DNA of 64,000 nt from Candidatus Heimdallarchaeota archaeon (GCA_030614005.1 JAUWKS010000001.1:62001-126000), one strand, 5' to 3'. Shown: positions 47,493 to 57,720, counted from the first letter of the stretch. Notes: generated by a model from the sequence alone, not told the origin. Translations and numbers: made by a program.

Positions 47493-49623
47493 AATTAGAT
47501 GTTCTATCATCATAATACTCACTTGTTTCTCCATTTATCCATTTTTTTTGGAAGACAGTGTAGGATGGAATCAAGATTACTCGAGTGATGTTTCAGTTGC
47601 TAGTTTTTCCACACATTCCTGGTTAGCTCATGAAGGATTACTACTATATTCTTCACCCTCAAAAATCGTATGGTTAAGCAATAATATACAACAATATTGG
47701 CATGGGGTTGAGGCACCATATAATGCAGATATTTGTTTGTTATATGATAATATCTCATCAGAAAATTATGGTGATATTGGAGATTTAACATTAAAATTTG
47801 ACAGTACTGGTTCAACTGTTTTGAACGATTCTTTAGCCACTCGAGCTATGGTAGAATACACGAAATTAATTACGGAACTCCAAAAGGAAGAAACCAATTT
47901 TCAAATTGCAGCATTTTATGCAGGAGCTATGACCCATTATATCTCACAAGCTAGCTCTTGGTTCACTCTTTGGAATACAACACTTTGGGGGACTATTGAC
48001 CTTATAAAATATAACCAATATGAAACAGTTATTGAAGAAGGATTAGATGCTACTTCATCCATCGATCCAAGTATCACTTGGAAACATAATTATCTTGAAT
48101 TAAATCCAAATAGCACAGCAGAACTAACTGGTTATGATGCAACTACTACACTAGGTGAAAAATGTTATCCATTTGCAGAATCACTTCAAAATCTTTTCAT
48201 CGAAACGTCCAGTGTTAAGGAATGGGAGAATAGCTACAAGAAGACTGTGGAACTGATTCTATCTTATTCAGTAGAAGCAATTTATGCTGCCTTAGAATCC
48301 GCAATGAATGAGAGTAATTGGAAATATCTTTCAATTCCAGATCCAATTTACAATTTTGATAATGAAACTGCGCATTTGGAAATTCCTGCGTTTACTGTAA
48401 CAGTTAGAGAAAAAACAATTAGCTATAATCTTAATGACAGTTTGACGATACAAGCAAAAGTCTATCTAGTGGATTCTTTTTTTGATGCTCTGAGTGCACA
48501 ATCCTTCCCAAGTATTTCTTCAATAGGATATAATTTAACATTTACCGATGATGCATGGTCATTTCCAAACCAAATGATAAGTGGGTTAGCATCGTATACA
48601 AATTATAATATAATATACAATTTCCAACTTCAAGAATATCCCCCTACATGGAGCAATATCTCTATTGCTGAATTTAATACTGAATATTATTCACTAGAAA
48701 TTAGTAACTTCACTGCCAACTATAACTGGAATGATTGGACATTTTCTGTGGAAAATATTTCTGTTTCGTGCCCAAATATCCCAGAGATAGGTATTGTTGA
48801 CAGTAATGATATTAATTTTGCTGAATGGCAACTTTATACAACAGGAGACTCATATAGTCAATTAACAGGCGTCCAAGCAAAAGATACAGAGGGGAATTTT
48901 TTACAGGGTTCTCTCCTATTCAATGAAACAACTGAAAAATGGTTTTCATACCAAAATGATATTGGCATGGTTTTCAACCATGTCAGGCAAATTTTCTTCA
49001 TTTGTGTTCGATTTAATTTAACTGACGTACCTGTTGGTACATGGAATATAGTTGCTGGAGACTATTCCAATGACTATTTTTTGCCATTTGCTCGTGTTTA
49101 TTCTAATAATACATTCACAATAAGAAATCATTTATCTTTTAGTTCAAAACCAGATATTATTTTTAATGCCGAAAAACTAACAATCAGTGCTTATAACATA
49201 ACAGCTTATGTTGATTACCATAATAACGCAATTGACTATTACGAAATATATGAGAGACTTTACTTGTATGGAGGATATAATAGGTTTGCTAAATTTCGTG
49301 TATTGCCAGATCTTGATCCTAACGACTGGATAAATGACCCTCCATTTGGTGATTTGTCTTGGAATGAAGAGAAGGAGAGTTGGTACTTTGAAGATAGGGA
49401 TATTAGTTACTTGCAACCAGGGATGTATTATGTTAGATGCTCTTTCAGGACTATGAATACAAATTACACAGTTGGTACAGTAGGTTCACCTTCTGATATC
49501 TTTGTAATAGTAAATCCTTATGCACGAACGATTGTATTGGTCTCCTCTGTAATTATATTAACTTCAGTTATTATTGCACCTATTATTATCTTAGTTCGTA
49601 AGAAAACTAGCAGCAATAGATGA
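47482..49623 (+). CDS. secreted, membrane-anchored zinc-dependent phospholipase C/S1-P1-like protein
   Basis: About 713 residues: signal peptide (about 1-20), an N-terminal domain resembling zinc-dependent phospholipase C (THSWLAHEGL, NADICLLYDN, FYAGAMTHYISQASSW), a long beta-rich extracellular region and a C-terminal membrane helix (TIVLVSSVIILTSVI...) with a KKTS tail. The family's HYxGD metal motif reads HYISQ here, so Asp is replaced by Gln. At least one zinc ligand may be missing and catalysis is uncertain. The start ATG 47482 is supported by AAGGAGAT seven bases upstream. It overlaps both neighbours. Confidence 0.65.
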   Translation: MKTKIRCSIIIILTCFSIYPFFLEDSVGWNQDYSSDVSVASFSTHSWLAHEGLLLYSSPSKIVWLSNNIQQYWHGVEAPYNADICLLYDNISSENYGDIGDLTLKFDSTGSTVLNDSLATRAMVEYTKLITELQKEETNFQIAAFYAGAMTHYISQASSWFTLWNTTLWGTIDLIKYNQYETVIEEGLDATSSIDPSITWKHNYLELNPNSTAELTGYDATTTLGEKCYPFAESLQNLFIETSSVKEWENSYKKTVELILSYSVEAIYAALESAMNESNWKYLSIPDPIYNFDNETAHLEIPAFTVTVREKTISYNLNDSLTIQAKVYLVDSFFDALSAQSFPSISSIGYNLTFTDDAWSFPNQMISGLASYTNYNIIYNFQLQEYPPTWSNISIAEFNTEYYSLEISNFTANYNWNDWTFSVENISVSCPNIPEIGIVDSNDINFAEWQLYTTGDSYSQLTGVQAKDTEGNFLQGSLLFNETTEKWFSYQNDIGMVFNHVRQIFFICVRFNLTDVPVGTWNIVAGDYSNDYFLPFARVYSNNTFTIRNHLSFSSKPDIIFNAEKLTISAYNITAYVDYHNNAIDYYEIYERLYLYGGYNRFAKFRVLPDLDPNDWINDPPFGDLSWNEEKESWYFEDRDISYLQPGMYYVRCSFRTMNTNYTVGTVGSPSDIFVIVNPYARTIVLVSSVIILTSVIIAPIIILVRKKTSSNR

Positions 49624-50969
49624 GTTTAATTAAGAAAGGGTTTTTTGGAACAAGTATTCAGAAGGCATTTCTAGTGATAAGTGAGAACACTGATGAAAAA
49701 ATAGATGTTGAAGAGAATAATGAAATTGGTGGTACAAAAAGCACCAGACTTTTACTCTATTTGATTGCTGGTCTATCCTCTTCAGCAACATTCATTGGTC
49801 GAATTTTTATCGGTTTGTATGCTGCTTTTATTGATTCCTCTGCTCTAGCAATTTCCTTCATTGTCTCTTTAAGAAATCTAACCATGCAGATATTTCAATT
49901 TACTTTTGGGAGAATCTCCGATCGCGTTGGTAGGAAAATAGTGATGCTCATTGGTATTATTGTAGCAGGTGTTAGTATTGCTTTATTTCCACTGATCAAG
50001 AATGGCTGGGTTCTAGTAGGTGGAGTAGTAGGATTTTCAATTGGATTCTCAATGTATTATCCATCATTTACCGCTATTCAAGGAGATATTACAAATAAGA
50101 AAAATCGTGCTGGGTTAATCAGTTTAATTACAATTATTGGAGCGTTTGCTACTCTTATTGGTTTAATTGTTGTTGGTTTTGCAGGAGAAATTGGCAGTAC
50201 AGAAGCAATGCAATACACAATAATCTTAGAGCTAACAGCGGGTATTTTTCTACTGGCAGCTATTGTTAGCGTTTTCTTGCATGATCCACCTAGAGAGAAG
50301 CTTAAAGAGAAAACACCTTTTTCATTTGATCCTTTACGTGCAAACCCTAATTTTCGTCGATTTGTTATTATTAATAGTATTATGTCATTTACAATGGCAA
50401 TTGGATGGCCAATTTTCCCAATTGTTCGAGAAGAATACGCAACAACAATTCAAAACACGTGGATTTGGGCAGTTTTTGCTGCATGCCAAATTATAATCTT
50501 AGCGTCGACTTACAAACTAATTAATCGAATAGGAAGAAAACCATTGCTTTTAATAGGACGAATTGCTATGTTCATTGTTCCATTGATTCTAGCTATTTCT
50601 ATCAGATGGTTTCCAGATTGGAGAATCTATTTTATCTCTGGTTCAATTAGTGGTGCGTGTAATGCATTTTACATGGTAGGTCAAAACAGTTTCATTTTAG
50701 ATTCTGCTTCAGAAAAAGAAAAAGGAACATATACTGGAGTCTATAATTTTTTTATTGGAATATCAACTTTTCTTGGTTCTTTAATAATGGGATTCATTGC
50801 AGATTTTTACATTGCTCGGTATGAGAAATGGACAGTTATTTTTGTACTTACTCTAGTTATTACTGGTGTAAGATTTCTTGGTGGATTTGGATTCTTTTTC
50901 CTGAAAGAACCAGTTCAAACTCAGATTGTTAAAAAATTAGCTGATGATACGAGCACCCAAACCAGTTGA
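49620..50969 (+). CDS. MFS transporter
   Basis: 449 residues, twelve helices. GRISDRVGRKIVMLIG is the motif A loop of the first half, and INRIGRKPLLLIG echoes it in the second. It starts in the ATGA overlap with the phospholipase-like gene, so it is part of the same operon. Its last 33 bases overlap the convergent GHMP kinase gene on the opposite strand. Substrate unknown; possible roles include export of a product of the neighbouring enzymes. Confidence 0.85.
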   Translation: MSLIKKGFFGTSIQKAFLVISENTDEKIDVEENNEIGGTKSTRLLLYLIAGLSSSATFIGRIFIGLYAAFIDSSALAISFIVSLRNLTMQIFQFTFGRISDRVGRKIVMLIGIIVAGVSIALFPLIKNGWVLVGGVVGFSIGFSMYYPSFTAIQGDITNKKNRAGLISLITIIGAFATLIGLIVVGFAGEIGSTEAMQYTIILELTAGIFLLAAIVSVFLHDPPREKLKEKTPFSFDPLRANPNFRRFVIINSIMSFTMAIGWPIFPIVREEYATTIQNTWIWAVFAACQIIILASTYKLINRIGRKPLLLIGRIAMFIVPLILAISIRWFPDWRIYFISGSISGACNAFYMVGQNSFILDSASEKEKGTYTGVYNFFIGISTFLGSLIMGFIADFYIARYEKWTVIFVLTLVITGVRFLGGFGFFFLKEPVQTQIVKKLADDTSTQTS

Positions 50970-52013
50970 AATAATATAAGACTTACCACCTGAGTCTTTT
51001 ATTGCATCTGATACTTCTTCCTCTTTACCTGGAGCATATGCCAACATAGTTCCACCACCACCACTACCATTTAATTTGCAACCCAATGCTCCAGCATTTT
51101 TTGCTTCAGCAATCATTTCTTCAATTTTCGGAGTAGATCTTTTGAAACCATCACGTATTAGAGCATGATGTTCATCAATCATTTTACCCAGTTGTTCTTT
51201 GGTAAAATCTCCTTTTTGCAGAATTTTCAAAGCTTTTCTAGTAAGATCTCTATTTTGTATAGATGTTAAAGTCATTAATCGATTTACCGAGGAAATAGAG
51301 TCTATATGGTTTTCAATTTCTTTTAGAGCAGTTTTTCTGTGACTAAAACCATCAATTAAATCACCTAATTGTTGATATCCTTCTTCAACAATAGTTCTGA
51401 TCATTCGCAAATCTCCTACAGTATCCTCTTTCTTTTCTAAGGAATCACCAATTATCAAACCAGAAAGTGTAGCAGGTACTCTTGTTAGTTTTATTTCTTG
51501 ACCAAAGTCCACATGAATTATCCCTCCAAATGCAGAAGAATAATGATCCATCATCCCACCACTCTCACCAAATTCAACTACTTCACCATTGAAAGCATAC
51601 CGGACTGTTTCCTCTGTAGAGATTTTTACTTTCGCTAGAGAGCTAAAAACCATTACACAAGCAATAGAAAATGCTGAAGAGCTTGAAAGACCAGCTGCAA
51701 TTGGTACTTCCCCGGAAACTACTAAATCTGCCCCATTTTTTGAAAGAATACCATTTCTTTTGAGAACATTGAAACAACTTCTTAGATAATCTCTTTTATG
51801 ACGGTATTCTATTTCATCATCCAATGTAAATGAATCAGTTTCATTAAGATCTAAATAATTGATTCTAAATTCCCTATCTTCTCGTTGTTTAACAACAATC
51901 TTGATAACCTTATCTAGTGCCATAGAAATTACTTCTAAACCCAGATAATCACTGTGTTCACCGAAGAGAAATACTCGACCTGGTGCAATTACTTGAAATG
52001 AAGACTGAAACAT
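50937..52013 (-). CDS. GHMP kinase (galactokinase-like)
   Basis: 358 residues. N-terminal APGRVFLFGEHSDYLGLE matches the galactokinase sugar-binding motif (GEHxDY). VPIAAGLSSSSAFSIA is the ATP-binding GHMP motif 2 and KLNGSGGGGTMLAY motif 3. It probably phosphorylates galactose or a related sugar, or another GHMP substrate. Length fits small galactokinase relatives. The 3' end overlaps the convergent MFS gene. Confidence 0.88.
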   Translation of the reverse strand: MFQSSFQVIAPGRVFLFGEHSDYLGLEVISMALDKVIKIVVKQREDREFRINYLDLNETDSFTLDDEIEYRHKRDYLRSCFNVLKRNGILSKNGADLVVSGEVPIAAGLSSSSAFSIACVMVFSSLAKVKISTEETVRYAFNGEVVEFGESGGMMDHYSSAFGGIIHVDFGQEIKLTRVPATLSGLIIGDSLEKKEDTVGDLRMIRTIVEEGYQQLGDLIDGFSHRKTALKEIENHIDSISSVNRLMTLTSIQNRDLTRKALKILQKGDFTKEQLGKMIDEHHALIRDGFKRSTPKIEEMIAEAKNAGALGCKLNGSGGGGTMLAYAPGKEEEVSDAIKDSGGKSYIISTGLGARIIS

Positions 52014-52153
52014 AATATTCTTTTATCCACTTACTAGTTTTCAATATTTTCTTCTTTCTGCTGGTAATAACTTAAAAAATAAGAAGAAATAACAAAAACT
52101 CAAATGAAATTTAGGGGAAATGAATTTTAACTATATTCGAGAGATTATTGGTT

Positions 52154-53200
52154 ATGGAACTTCAAGTGCACGAAGAGGATTTAATAAAAACCATTTTCAA
52201 TAATAGGCTTTTTTGGTTTTTAGTTGCTATCATCATAGGCTATTTGCTATCATTAATGGCAATCATCTTTTTCCCCCAAGAGACAGCAATTAAGACCGTC
52301 ATTGCTTTTTCTTTGATGCTATGCGGAGTTGCATTGATTGTCGCTTTCAGTTCAAAACGGATAATTGATAGATTCGAATTATTTGTAAGAAGAAGTAAAC
52401 CAGTTTATGTAGTACTATCATTTGCTTCAATATTCCTTCCCTTTCTATTAGTAGTCGTTTTTGGAGAAAATATTACTAACAAAGTAATTGCAATGTTCGT
52501 TTTATGGTATTGCATACCAATAATACTACTGATTCTCGGGCAAATTCTTTTCCCCGAAAATAAGAGCATATCTTTTTTCTTGATTATTGTTGGAGTAGCA
52601 TTGCTTTGGATAGGAATGGATCATCGGTACACATTGCTTATTTTCGATGGATTTCAAGACCTTAGCTACAATTTAACCACTATCTGGATTGTAAATATCC
52701 TTCTTATTTGCTATTCTCCATTTAATCTTCAAGATCATAAACAAGTTAGCTCAAAAATAACTTTTAAAGGAATAAAATACACTTTGCTTTTCGTGCCGAT
52801 ACTCTTTCTACTTATCACACCCCTTGGATTATTTTCTGGGTTTTTGGCTTGGAACCCTGATGTATCAACTAGTCCTCTGGAGAAAATTGCATCCTTTATT
52901 GGAATTTACCTAACAATTGCTTTGCCAGAAGAATTCATTTTTAGAGGAGTGATACTAAATGAATTTGATAAAAGGACAGGAAGAAAGTCAAATATTCGAT
53001 GGTTAACCTTAGTGCTTGTATCTTTTGCCTTTGGATCAACTCACTGGAATAATACATCACCAGAATTCATAGTTTATTACGTTCTTTTTGCAACCATTGC
53101 AGGAATTGCCTATGGATATACTTGGCGAAAAACAGGTTTATTTGGTGCTGCTTTACTCCATACAACAGTTGATTGGGTTTGGGCGTTTTACTTCCAATAG
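52154..53200 (+). CDS. CPBP (CAAX-type) intramembrane metalloprotease
   Basis: About 348 residues, eight or so membrane helices. The ABI/CPBP motifs are in order: PEEFIFRG (EExxxR), AFGSTHWNN (FxxxH) and HTTVDWVW, where the last motif usually has HxxxN/D. Likely role: proteolysis within the membrane, for example of signal peptides or small membrane peptides. ATG 52154 is preferred over TTG 52148. It is divergent from the GHMP kinase. Confidence 0.87.
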   Translation: MELQVHEEDLIKTIFNNRLFWFLVAIIIGYLLSLMAIIFFPQETAIKTVIAFSLMLCGVALIVAFSSKRIIDRFELFVRRSKPVYVVLSFASIFLPFLLVVVFGENITNKVIAMFVLWYCIPIILLILGQILFPENKSISFFLIIVGVALLWIGMDHRYTLLIFDGFQDLSYNLTTIWIVNILLICYSPFNLQDHKQVSSKITFKGIKYTLLFVPILFLLITPLGLFSGFLAWNPDVSTSPLEKIASFIGIYLTIALPEEFIFRGVILNEFDKRTGRKSNIRWLTLVLVSFAFGSTHWNNTSPEFIVYYVLFATIAGIAYGYTWRKTGLFGAALLHTTVDWVWAFYFQ

Positions 53201-53238
53201 AAGATTCTTTTGAAGAAAGAATTTCTCAAAAGTTCAAT

Positions 53239-54480
53239 TTAACTATAGATTCCAAATTTATATCCTTGCTTGAAAATCTCATCATATTCTCTAAGTATGC
53301 GTTGTAGGTAATGTTTTAATCGTTTATCTTCAAATTCAGAGATATTATCTCTTAGTATTTTTACAGAGCTTTCATCTCCAATCCGGAGGATGGCCTTTAT
53401 TGCAGCTGTTCTCACAAAATTTCGCTTATCTTCAAATACTACTTTTAGTAATAACTTTGCTAATTCTAACTTTCTTGTAAGCCCAAAAACATAAACAATT
53501 TCTCTCTTAATATTCATTTCAGGCTTTGCTGCAAGAAGTTCCTTCAAAGCATCAATACTTTTAGTAGTATTAATTCTTCCAAGAATTCTAATTTGAATTG
53601 TTTTAACCCAAGTGTTCTTTTCTTCTTTCAATACATTGACTATAAACTCTGTTAATTTCTCACCTTGAATTCTTTCTAATTTTAGACAACAACTAGCTCT
53701 AATATTCTCATTTGTATCATGAATTATTGTTTTCTTGAACAAGGTGATTTTTTCATCTATTGAATCAGGAGTTAAAGCATTGAAAGCTGCTTGTTTAACA
53801 GTTACATCCTTATCATCTTTGAAGATTTGTAAAAGCAATGGAATTGAAAGATCTCTTGGAAGTTTCTTTATTACACCAACAGCTTTTTTTCTATCTCTAG
53901 AGGATTCACTCTTTCTAAGATAGTCAATTTCTTCATAAGAACTTAGAGATTTATGGAATGCTTTTAGATCTATTTCTTGGCTTTTTTCTTGGTTTTTTTC
54001 TGATTCTTTTGGAAAATACTTCTTACGCAAGTGATTATATAATCTTCTGTTTTTTCTTTCTTTACTCTTGTCAAGAATTTCCATCAATTCATTCAGGAAT
54101 TCCTTGGACTTGATATTATATTTATACCATGGACTCAATAAGTCATATACTCGATTGGAATTCTTAAATTTCTTAATTGATTCTAAAATGACCTTCTCGG
54201 CACGGGCATCTTCTAATCTAGCTAATTCCTCTAATACTACTAGTAGCAAGAGGTATTCCATATATTGTGGAGTTTTATATTTGAGAGTTTTACCAATGAA
54301 TTTTTTATGATTGATTTTGTTAACTATTAGAGAATAAAATTCAAGATTATCTTCAATATTTTCTTTATCGTTAATTAAACTAAATATTTTAACGATTTCA
54401 AATTTTTCTTCATAGGAATCTGATGTCAACAATTTTTCTTTTAGAATTCTTATTACTTCATCTTTTGGATGATATTGCAA
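53239..54480 (-). CDS. HEAT-repeat protein with damaged or alternative 5' end
   Basis: 413 residues from TTG 54480. Alpha-helical hairpins of HEAT type (VGVIKKLPRDLSIPLLLQIF; VKQAAFNALT; VRTAAIKAILRIGDESSVK) fill most of the protein; the middle (about 130-180) is a charged Lys/Glu/Gln-rich linker. The same frame continues upstream as protein-like sequence (KLAANYTLEKRRESFIVGKF) and is broken by TGA at 54541-54543, preceded by SEINADADWLV. A CGA to TGA change (VRKLAA) would explain it. Translation may start at TTG 54480 or the real gene is longer. Scaffold or regulatory role; partner unknown. Confidence 0.65.
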   Translation of the reverse strand: MQYHPKDEVIRILKEKLLTSDSYEEKFEIVKIFSLINDKENIEDNLEFYSLIVNKINHKKFIGKTLKYKTPQYMEYLLLLVVLEELARLEDARAEKVILESIKKFKNSNRVYDLLSPWYKYNIKSKEFLNELMEILDKSKERKNRRLYNHLRKKYFPKESEKNQEKSQEIDLKAFHKSLSSYEEIDYLRKSESSRDRKKAVGVIKKLPRDLSIPLLLQIFKDDKDVTVKQAAFNALTPDSIDEKITLFKKTIIHDTNENIRASCCLKLERIQGEKLTEFIVNVLKEEKNTWVKTIQIRILGRINTTKSIDALKELLAAKPEMNIKREIVYVFGLTRKLELAKLLLKVVFEDKRNFVRTAAIKAILRIGDESSVKILRDNISEFEDKRLKHYLQRILREYDEIFKQGYKFGIYS

Positions 54481-54540
54481 GAATTTCCCTACAATAAAGC
54501 TTTCTCGACGCTTCTCAAGAGTATAGTTAGCAGCAAGTTT

Positions 54541-54603
54541 TCAAACTAACCAATCTGCATCAGCATTAATCTCCGAAGTCAGTGTTTCCTTTCTCCTTTT
54601 TTT
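54541..54603 (-). other. probable lost 5' coding part of the HEAT-repeat gene
   Basis: The frame upstream of TGA 54541-54543 reads KKRRKETLTSEINADADWLV, and an AGGAG lies at 54593-54597. The HEAT character continues across the stop, so a single substitution (or sequencing error) may have cut off the N-terminus. Confidence 0.4.
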
Positions 54604-54639
54604 AATTAAATATTGATTAATTAACAATTTACTTTTACT

Positions 54640-55752
54640 TTACACAAACAAGTTTTCCCATCCCATCATTGCAAAGATTACAATTAAAGGAATGATAATA
54701 AAAGCTAATAATCCCAAGGTATTTAGAACGTATCCTATTTTTCCTGTTAGTGATTTCGAGCTTAGAGCACCAAATCCAACACCAATAATTAGAAATGAAA
54801 AATTGATTGTATAAAGAATTGGTGTGTAATTAGTAAGTGATAATAAAATAAGACCATAAATCATGATCACAGAAATACCAAGAACGGCAGATATAGCACT
54901 AAGGGTTAGTTGAACATTCTTTCTTAATCCTTCAGTGTTTTTATTCATTAAAATAATTAGTCTGATAGAATCACTAACACACCACCAGATTAGAAGTAAA
55001 GCTAACCCGAGTCCAAAAATGGCTATGAACGTTACAGCATATTGGATATTAATCATTAAGATAATCGGGGAAAGCCAAGCAACTAAATAAAATAGAATAA
55101 AAATAATCACTCTTGGATTATTTGCTGAATCAATATTGTTTGGTCCTTTTGGTGAAAGTATCCATTGATAGAAATCCTCTTCAAAAGTAAGTAGAGATAT
55201 TTGTAAAAGAATATTTATCCAGAAATAAATCCCAAATATTGTTGTTGGAGTTGTATCAACGTGAATTAATCCAAACCAGGGGATAGAATTATTGTATTCA
55301 TTAACAAGAATACTAGAAATTATTGGTACTAAATAGATCGCCCAATTGAAGAAAATAAGTAATCTTGTTTTTTTGTAACCCTTAACCAAGAATGTTAAAC
55401 CAGATATTGCAAAACTAATCATTGCAATTGGTACCAAAAAGTAAAAGCCAAGTTTGTATTCGATTATTGGTTTTATCCATATACCAGGTAAAGCCTCTTC
55501 TGTAAAGATCAATCGTATGAAAAAGTTCTCCAAGTAAATCTCTTGGGTGCAAGATTCGCTAGAAACTTCTGTTGGATCAACAAATGAGAATATTAACCAA
55601 GTAAAAATTGCTACTGAGATAGCACTTAGAATAATTGAAATCACTAAACCATAAGGAAAAATCTTTTTTTCAACTATAATGTCAGTTGTTCTACTCTCTT
55701 CATTAGTAATAATCGACTCAGGCACAATAATCCCCTTTGATTTTTCTTCCAC
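54640..55752 (-). CDS. multi-pass membrane protein of unknown function
   Basis: 370 residues with about nine to ten membrane helices (first helix about 33-55). Short acidic N-terminus. Extracytoplasmic loops are small apart from one near 65-95. I see no transport or enzyme motif. A nine-helix layout ending in a helix suggests an unusual or periplasmic C-terminus. It is divergent from the next gene by 73 bases, with TATA-like sequence between. Confidence 0.65.
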   Translation of the reverse strand: MEEKSKGIIVPESIITNEESRTTDIIVEKKIFPYGLVISIILSAISVAIFTWLIFSFVDPTEVSSESCTQEIYLENFFIRLIFTEEALPGIWIKPIIEYKLGFYFLVPIAMISFAISGLTFLVKGYKKTRLLIFFNWAIYLVPIISSILVNEYNNSIPWFGLIHVDTTPTTIFGIYFWINILLQISLLTFEEDFYQWILSPKGPNNIDSANNPRVIIFILFYLVAWLSPIILMINIQYAVTFIAIFGLGLALLLIWWCVSDSIRLIILMNKNTEGLRKNVQLTLSAISAVLGISVIMIYGLILLSLTNYTPILYTINFSFLIIGVGFGALSSKSLTGKIGYVLNTLGLLAFIIIPLIVIFAMMGWENLFV

Positions 55753-55825
55753 AATTAATAAAAAGATTATCTAACATTTATGATTATTCATAACGATATT
55801 TGAATAAACTTTAGAGGTATAATCT

Positions 55826-56176
55826 GTGAGTATTCCCAACCAAGAACAAAAATTTGAATTAGATGAAATAGGTGAAAAAGAGAGAATAGCTAAAACTAAA
55901 TCTCTAAGTAATTTTTCCTTTTATTTTGGTTTTATTTCATTACTGTTATTTTCTTGGTTGTTTCAGCTCATCATTTGGGAAGTTCTCGAAATTATTGGTT
56001 ATAGATTCATTTTGTACTTAATTGCAGCAATAGCATTTCCACTAGGAGGCTTGGTTTGCGGTGTGCTTACAAGAAAAACAAAGAAAGGATTAATTGGTTT
56101 AATAGTAAACTCAATTATTATTCTCTCATTCATCGGCAGCTCTATTGTATTGTTAATAGTTACAACTATTAATTAG
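55826..56176 (+). CDS. small DUF4190-like membrane protein
   Basis: 116 residues from GTG with GAGGT upstream. Acidic N-terminus, then three hydrophobic helices (about 30-52, 58-80, 92-114). The second pair has GGLVCGVLTRKTKKGLIGL, the glycine-rich helix turn typical of DUF4190-type proteins. Role unknown. Confidence 0.6.
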   Translation: MSIPNQEQKFELDEIGEKERIAKTKSLSNFSFYFGFISLLLFSWLFQLIIWEVLEIIGYRFILYLIAAIAFPLGGLVCGVLTRKTKKGLIGLIVNSIIILSFIGSSIVLLIVTTIN

Positions 56177-56301
56177 CTATTAACCAATTTAGTAAAATTA
56201 ACCGACAAAAATATTTTTTCATTTAAATGTGGAAAATAATTAAATGCTTGATATAAAGATAGTATAATTTAGATTAAAGTAAAGATAAAAAGGTGTTTTT
56301 A

Positions 56302-57672
56302 ATGAAAAGTAAATTTTATGCACTAAATTTCATTATTATATTTTCTATACTAAATTTTGGTATAATAACCCAATTTAATCAATTACCTACAGTTAAAGCT
56401 GAAATGGTAATCAGTGAAAAATGGAGTTATGCTGTTGGAGCTGGGATATATTCAAATCCACAAGTTGATGATTTAGAGGATGATGGCAACCTAGAAATTG
56501 TTTTCACTTCTCTTGATAGCAATGTCTATTGTCTGAATGCAAGTGGTATCAAACTGTGGAATTATTCAGCAACTGCGTCTGCTGAACCTACACCCTTGAT
56601 AGCTGATCTTGATAATGATGGATACAAAGAAGTCATTTTTACATCCTTAGATCACAATGCTTACTGCATCACCTATGATGGAAACTTATATTGGAGTTAT
56701 GATACTGGAACAGCTATTGTTAGCTACCCCTCTGCAGCTGATCTAGATGACGATGGTACTTTGGAAGTTTTATTCGGTTGTTTAGATAATAATCTCTATT
56801 GTATCTCTGATACTGGTGTTAAAGAATGGGATTATTTAACAGGTGGCACTGTCTATTCCAGTCCTTTACCTGTTGATATAGATGATGATAATATAGAAGA
56901 GATTCTATTTGCATCAAATGATGGAAATTTCTATTGTTTAGATAATTCTGGTTCTTATCTTTGGGACTATACTCTAGGAGATGGAGCAGGATTTAAAGCT
57001 GCTGCCGCTGATATCGATAATGATAATACGATTGAAGTTATAGTTGGAAGCTACGGCGGAACATTGTCTGCTTATAGAGATCCTGGTATACGTGAATGGC
57101 TTTTCTTTCCGGGTGGTTCATTAAGAGAACCTCTTATTACTGATTTGGACTCCGATGGTAATTTAGAAATTATTATCTCATCCCACAATGGTTTTCTCTA
57201 CTGCTTTAATGGTACGGGGGGTCTTCTTTGGAATGCATATGTTGGTGGTGGTTTAGGTCATCCTTCTGTGAAGGATTTAGACGGGGATAATCACAAGGAA
57301 ATACTCATAGGTGCTTATGATCAACACCTCTATTGTTTTGACTTTCAAGGAAATCAGCTTTGGAAATACGCTTTCAGTGGTGATATATTTGGCAGACCAG
57401 TTGCTGTCAATTTAGATGCTGATAGTGAGTATGAAATAATAGTTCCTGTTGGACATCCTGAAAATACTCTTTACTGTTTAGATATTGCTATAACAACACC
57501 CACTTCACCAACACCAACGACATCTGGTGGTGGTCTTTTAGAAATTCCTTTTCTAGCTCAATGGGGATTATGGATAATAATTGGTTTGGGAGTTTTGTAT
57601 CTACTAACAGTAATTCTACTCTTAGTAATTAAGAAGAAAGGAAAACCAGCAAAAAAGAAAGGTAAAAAATAA
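56302..57672 (+). CDS. secreted FG-GAP/PQQ-like beta-propeller protein with membrane anchor
   Basis: About 456 residues. Signal peptide (about 1-30), then eight repeats of about 43 residues each with an Asp-rich loop followed by hydrophobic strand: DLEDDGNLEIVF, DLDNDGYKEVIF, DLDDDGTLEVLF, DIDDDNIEEILF, DIDNDNTIEVIV, DLDSDGNLEIII, DLDGDNHKEILI, NLDADSEYEIIV. Each also has YC(L/I)xxxG and LWxY strand patterns. The loops are probable Ca2+ sites. A Pro/Thr linker, one membrane helix and a Lys-rich tail end it. It is probably a surface adhesion or sensing domain. AAAAGGTG precedes ATG 56302. Confidence 0.85.
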   Translation: MKSKFYALNFIIIFSILNFGIITQFNQLPTVKAEMVISEKWSYAVGAGIYSNPQVDDLEDDGNLEIVFTSLDSNVYCLNASGIKLWNYSATASAEPTPLIADLDNDGYKEVIFTSLDHNAYCITYDGNLYWSYDTGTAIVSYPSAADLDDDGTLEVLFGCLDNNLYCISDTGVKEWDYLTGGTVYSSPLPVDIDDDNIEEILFASNDGNFYCLDNSGSYLWDYTLGDGAGFKAAAADIDNDNTIEVIVGSYGGTLSAYRDPGIREWLFFPGGSLREPLITDLDSDGNLEIIISSHNGFLYCFNGTGGLLWNAYVGGGLGHPSVKDLDGDNHKEILIGAYDQHLYCFDFQGNQLWKYAFSGDIFGRPVAVNLDADSEYEIIVPVGHPENTLYCLDIAITTPTSPTPTTSGGGLLEIPFLAQWGLWIIIGLGVLYLLTVILLLVIKKKGKPAKKKGKK

Positions 57673-57687
57673 TTAACAATACTTATT

Positions 57688-57720
57688 GAAAGTTTAGCTT
57701 AAAAGCTAAGCTTTCGATTT
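57688..57720 (+). terminator. long hairpin after the propeller gene
   Basis: GAAAG-T-TTAGCTT and AAGCTAA-G-CTTTC form a 13-bp stem, with one G-T wobble at the middle, and a tiny AA loop. A T-rich stretch follows. Confidence 0.6.

Noticed and set aside
54541..54543. TGA read as selenocysteine or reassigned codon in the HEAT gene
   Set aside because: TGA ends other genes here (for example 28127 and 29767), and an Arg codon (CGA) fits the HEAT pattern better; no hairpin was identified.
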